Source: Thermococcus gorgonarius (GTDB lineage: Archaea; Methanobacteriota_B; Thermococci; Thermococcales; Thermococcaceae). Taken from it: a stretch of DNA of 64,000 bases. The DNA is taken from assembly GCF_002214385.1 (NCBI RefSeq), contig NZ_CP014855.1, positions 62,001 through 126,000 on the forward strand. The letters run 5' to 3'. This document shows positions 61,895-64,000 of the stretch, one piece after another; position 1 is the stretch's first letter; each line of letters opens with the position of its first letter. The notes beneath the pieces are model-generated. The model was not told where the DNA came from. It saw nothing but the letters and a program-made list of their open reading frames with translations, and made no database searches. The position numbers and the translations under genes were made by a program.

Positions 61895-62651
61895 AAAAGC
61901 CTTTCCCCACAACCTTTGCTCGCGCAAAGGTTGACCAAATGGCTCTGACTCTATTTAATCGCCTTGGAGTAGTTCGTACGTGTTTCGTTATGTAAGGGAC
62001 TTTTAGTGGCTTTCTTGGGCAGGTAGTTGATGCCTGTTGGGGTTATCTCCTTCGCGCCCTTCGGGCGCTGTTAGAAGTAAACCCTTATCTCTAAAAAGCC
62101 AGTTTAAGTTTGAAAGCCACTGAAAGCAAGAGCACTCGAAAAGCACGTACAAACTTTGATGAAACTTTGCGAAGGCAAAGTTTCCCTCCGTGGGGCGAAG
62201 CCCCACTTCGGGGGTTTGAGAGTACAGAGCAAGCTTTAGGAAAGCTTGACCAAAGTTCGTAGCTCTCGTTCTGAAAGTTAATCTGGGCGGGTGATCCCCT
62301 CTACTGGTCGCTTTAATTCTGTGGAATTCACAAAGGCAAGTCGCTAAGAGTGAGTTCACTTTAAATCGACGCCCGAAGGGCGTCAGTGGGCAGGAACTCC
62401 TAATAGCACTTGCCCGTTGAGTTGAATTCCGTTTTTGGAATGGGCGTTTGGGGAGGGATCACACTCTTAGCTCCGGAAGTTCAGCGATGAGCTACCAACC
62501 TTGATCAAACTTCACGGAGGTGAAGTTTGCTTTGCAAAAAAATTTCACACTTCCCAAACCAAAAAAGGGTGGAAAGGTTCGAAAGCCTTTTAAATAGTCT
62601 CCATAGACCCCACTTCAGCGTTGAAGTTAGCAGAGCTAAGGATGACGGAAA
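61895..62651. repeat. Hairpin-rich non-coding region
   Basis: No credible gene occurs in these 757 bp. Perfect hairpins with 6-10 bp arms and 3-4 nt loops lie at 61911-61932, 62054-62068, 62161-62184, 62190-62206, 62230-62248, 62368-62384 and 62506-62529. Longer-range arms nest them: 62005-62014 with 62112-62121 (10 bp), 62152-62158 with 62251-62257 (7 bp, enclosing three hairpins) and 62343-62352 with 62462-62471 (10 bp). A 118-residue frame on the minus strand here has no coding character. The right end carries the SPOUT-gene promoter. Confidence 0.8.
62585..62597 (+). promoter_or_regulatory. Promoter of the ribosomal protein operon
   Basis: GCCTTTTAAATAG is a strong TATA element about 60 bp before ATG 62652. 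A hairpin ACTTCA-GCGT-TGAAGT (62612-62627) straddles the predicted start of transcription. Confidence 0.65.
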
Positions 62652-63422
62652 ATGGCCTGGCACGTCTTCATTCCAGATTCACTCCTCGAAGAGAGCAACG
62701 ACCCGAAGATCAGAACCTACAAAGTTGGGCAAATTGCTAGAGCCTGCTCGATATTTGGCGTCGAGCACATCTGGATTTACAGGGCCGGCGGAAGGGACGG
62801 GAAGTTCATCAAAACGATCCTCGAATACGCAGAAACGCCGCAGTACCTCCGCAAAAGGCTGTTCCCCCTGATGCCAGAACTCAAGTACGCCGGCGTTATA
62901 CCGCCGCTCAGGACACCGCACCACAAGCTCAAGGGAAAACCCAAGGTGGGCGAAATCCGTGAGGGCTTTGCCTTCAGGAAGGGCAAAAGGGTTTACGCGG
63001 ACATCGGGCTTGAAGAACTCGCGATGGTTGAAGGGGATGTTGAAGGGCGCGCAACGTTCAGGATCGTATCGATAAGACCGCTCAGAGTGGTGCCAGCGAA
63101 GCCAGCTGAATACTGGGGGTACAGGGTGCACCTGACTCATAAGTCCCTGGCGAAAACACTTAAAAAGGCCGGGCTGGATCTGGTCATCGCGACCTCTAGG
63201 AAGGGTCGCGATATTAGAGAGGTGGAGCTTCCCCCGCTGGAGGGGGAGATCGGTTTCGTGTTCGGCTCACCGAGGAAGGGCGTGATGGAGCTCCTCGGCG
63301 GGGAGAAGTTCAACTTCGATCTAATCCTTAACACGATCCCTAATCAGCGGACTGAAACCGTCCGCACCGAGGAGGCGCTCCTCGCGACTCTCGCAATATT
63401 TAATCTCATAAGGAGGGATTGA
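62652..63422 (+). CDS. SPOUT-class RNA methyltransferase (DUF171 type)
   Basis: 256 residues. This family heads the archaeal ribosomal-protein operon before rpl3 and is predicted to methylate rRNA uridines. The N-terminal [15 protein letters not shown], the OB-like insert ([22 protein letters not shown]) and the C-terminal knot segment [15 protein letters not shown] plus [25 protein letters not shown] are typical of SPOUT enzymes; the Gln-Arg-Thr-Glu-Thr-Val-Arg stretch is the cofactor loop. GGATGAC lies before the ATG. The rpl3 ATG follows the stop by 1 bp. Confidence 0.92.
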   Translation: MAWHVFIPDSLLEESNDPKIRTYKVGQIARACSIFGVEHIWIYRAGGRDGKFIKTILEYAETPQYLRKRLFPLMPELKYAGVIPPLRTPHHKLKGKPKVGEIREGFAFRKGKRVYADIGLEELAMVEGDVEGRATFRIVSIRPLRVVPAKPAEYWGYRVHLTHKSLAKTLKKAGLDLVIATSRKGRDIREVELPPLEGEIGFVFGSPRKGVMELLGGEKFNFDLILNTIPNQRTETVRTEEALLATLAIFNLIRRD

Positions 63423-63423
63423 G

Positions 63424-64000
63424 ATGGGAAAAGTACACAGGCCTAGGAGAGGTTCACTGGCATATTCCCCGAGAAAGAGGGCCAAGAGCATAGTGCCCAG
63501 GATTAGAAGCTGGCCAAAGGACAGTGAGGTCAGGATGCTGGGCTTTGCAGGCTATAAAGCCGGAATGACCCACATCCTCATGATAGATGACAACCCTGGA
63601 CTCACCAAGGGAAAGGAGATATTCGCGCCGGTCACAATAGTCGAGGTTCCGCCGCTCTTCGTCTACGGGATAAGGGCCTACAGGCAGGGCTACCTCGGCC
63701 TTGAAACAGCGACAGAGGTCTGGTTCCATGAGCTGAACGACTACGTCAAGAGAAGGATAAAGACCCTGCCCAAGGACTACGGCGAAGACGCATTCCAGGC
63801 CAAGCTCGGCCAGCTTGAAGACCTCGTCAACGACGGCGAGATAGTTGACGTTCGCCTTCTCGTCCACACCCAGCCGTGGCTCATCAAGCTCAAGAAGAAG
63901 CCGGAAGTCATGGAGTACGCCATAGGCGGCGACGACGTCAAGGCCAAGTTCGCCTACGCCAAGGAGAAGATCGGCAAGGAGATAAGGGCGAGCGAAGTTC
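63424..64000 (+). CDS. rpl3: 50S ribosomal protein L3 (5' part only)
   Basis: The frame from ATG 63424 is open to the window edge: 192 complete codons. It begins [20 protein letters not shown] and continues [19 protein letters not shown], the classic archaeal/eukaryotic L3 (uL3) start, which nucleates 23S domain VI and reaches to the peptidyl-transferase centre. GGAGGGATTGAG serves as ribosome binding site. Second gene of the large ribosomal-protein operon, which continues beyond the window. Confidence 0.97.
   Translation, partial: MGKVHRPRRGSLAYSPRKRAKSIVPRIRSWPKDSEVRMLGFAGYKAGMTHILMIDDNPGLTKGKEIFAPVTIVEVPPLFVYGIRAYRQGYLGLETATEVWFHELNDYVKRRIKTLPKDYGEDAFQAKLGQLEDLVNDGEIVDVRLLVHTQPWLIKLKKKPEVMEYAIGGDDVKAKFAYAKEKIGKEIRASEV

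Noticed and set aside
62003-62359. 118-codon minus-strand frame in the hairpin region
   Set aside because: It has no promoter, ribosome binding site or protein-like pattern, and it runs straight through several perfect hairpins.
62426-62441. ATTCC-GGAAT hairpin in the hairpin region
   Set aside because: The 5-bp arms with a six-base loop are weak compared with the others, so it was not counted.
61911-62529. CRISPR array
   Set aside because: The hairpins differ in sequence and are irregularly spaced; there are no direct repeats with spacers and no cas genes in the window.

Overview
The window is a piece of the chromosome of a hyperthermophilic euryarchaeon of the order Thermococcales, most likely a Thermococcus. 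The evidence is the gene content (RfcS, HerA-Mre11-Rad50-NurA, Gins23-MCM, a proteasome beta subunit with a short propeptide, archaeal exosome, class I LysRS, the archaeal asparagine synthetase related to AsnRS, DUF257 and DUF365 families), promoters of the form purine-rich BRE plus CTTTATA/TTTAAA, GGTGA-type ribosome binding sites, and a 16S-tRNA-Ala-23S operon with no 5S gene behind it.

Layout. 1-4.8 kb: start of rfcS, a YdjM-like membrane hydrolase, a Kbl-type PLP enzyme, an AT-rich DUF262/DUF1524 (GmrSD-like) protein, then rimI-endA. 4.8-12.1 kb: a double-guide C/D box sRNA followed by the end-resection operon herA-mre11-rad50-nurA. 12.1-16.5 kb: a FecCD/BtuC-type ABC permease and ATPase, psmB, an ASCH protein, a DUF1614 membrane protein and prs, which ends in a hairpin plus T-run. 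16.5-21.6 kb: the rRNA operon, with both processing stems readable in the DNA. 21.7-29.5 kb: mixed housekeeping genes (MDP-1 phosphatase, DUF366, a SEC59-like enzyme, lysS, a methyltransferase, an orphan iorB, an MFS protein, a HIT protein). 29.5-33.3 kb: the proteasome-exosome superoperon psmA-sbds-rrp4-rrp41-rrp42. 33.4-35.6 kb: archaeal SepF, ZPR1-type zinc protein, DUF365, a small membrane protein. 35.6-41.2 kb (minus strand): a sodium-pumping methylmalonyl-CoA decarboxylase operon (mmdA-D-C-B), a CBS protein and homoserine dehydrogenase. 41.2-45.3 kb (minus): aIF2-beta, an intein-containing MCM and Gins23. 45.4-58.2 kb: mostly single genes (phosphodiesterase, RtcA, TatD-like, DUF257 pair, asparagine synthetase, aminotransferase, MFS, L10e, RNA ligase Rnl3). 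58.3-62.6 kb: an accessory island with two archaeal ATPases, a possible 41-residue ORF, a compositionally split gene, a tandem palindromic operator and about 700 bp of hairpin-rich non-coding DNA. 62.6-64 kb: the start of the large ribosomal-protein operon (SPOUT methyltransferase, then rpl3).

How the parts connect. DNA replication and repair are strongly represented (RfcS, MCM-Gins23, HerA-NurA-Mre11-Rad50). The sRNA just upstream of herA has two guides that both match 23S rRNA in this same window, 33 nt apart, so rRNA modification is linked here to the rRNA operon in cis. The proteasome alpha and beta genes are about 15 kb apart; alpha is co-transcribed with the RNA exosome. The most unusual stretch is 58.3-62.6 kb: its genes, its repeat operator and its hairpin field do not look like ordinary chromosome backbone. 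No CRISPR array, insertion sequence or complete virus or plasmid was seen.
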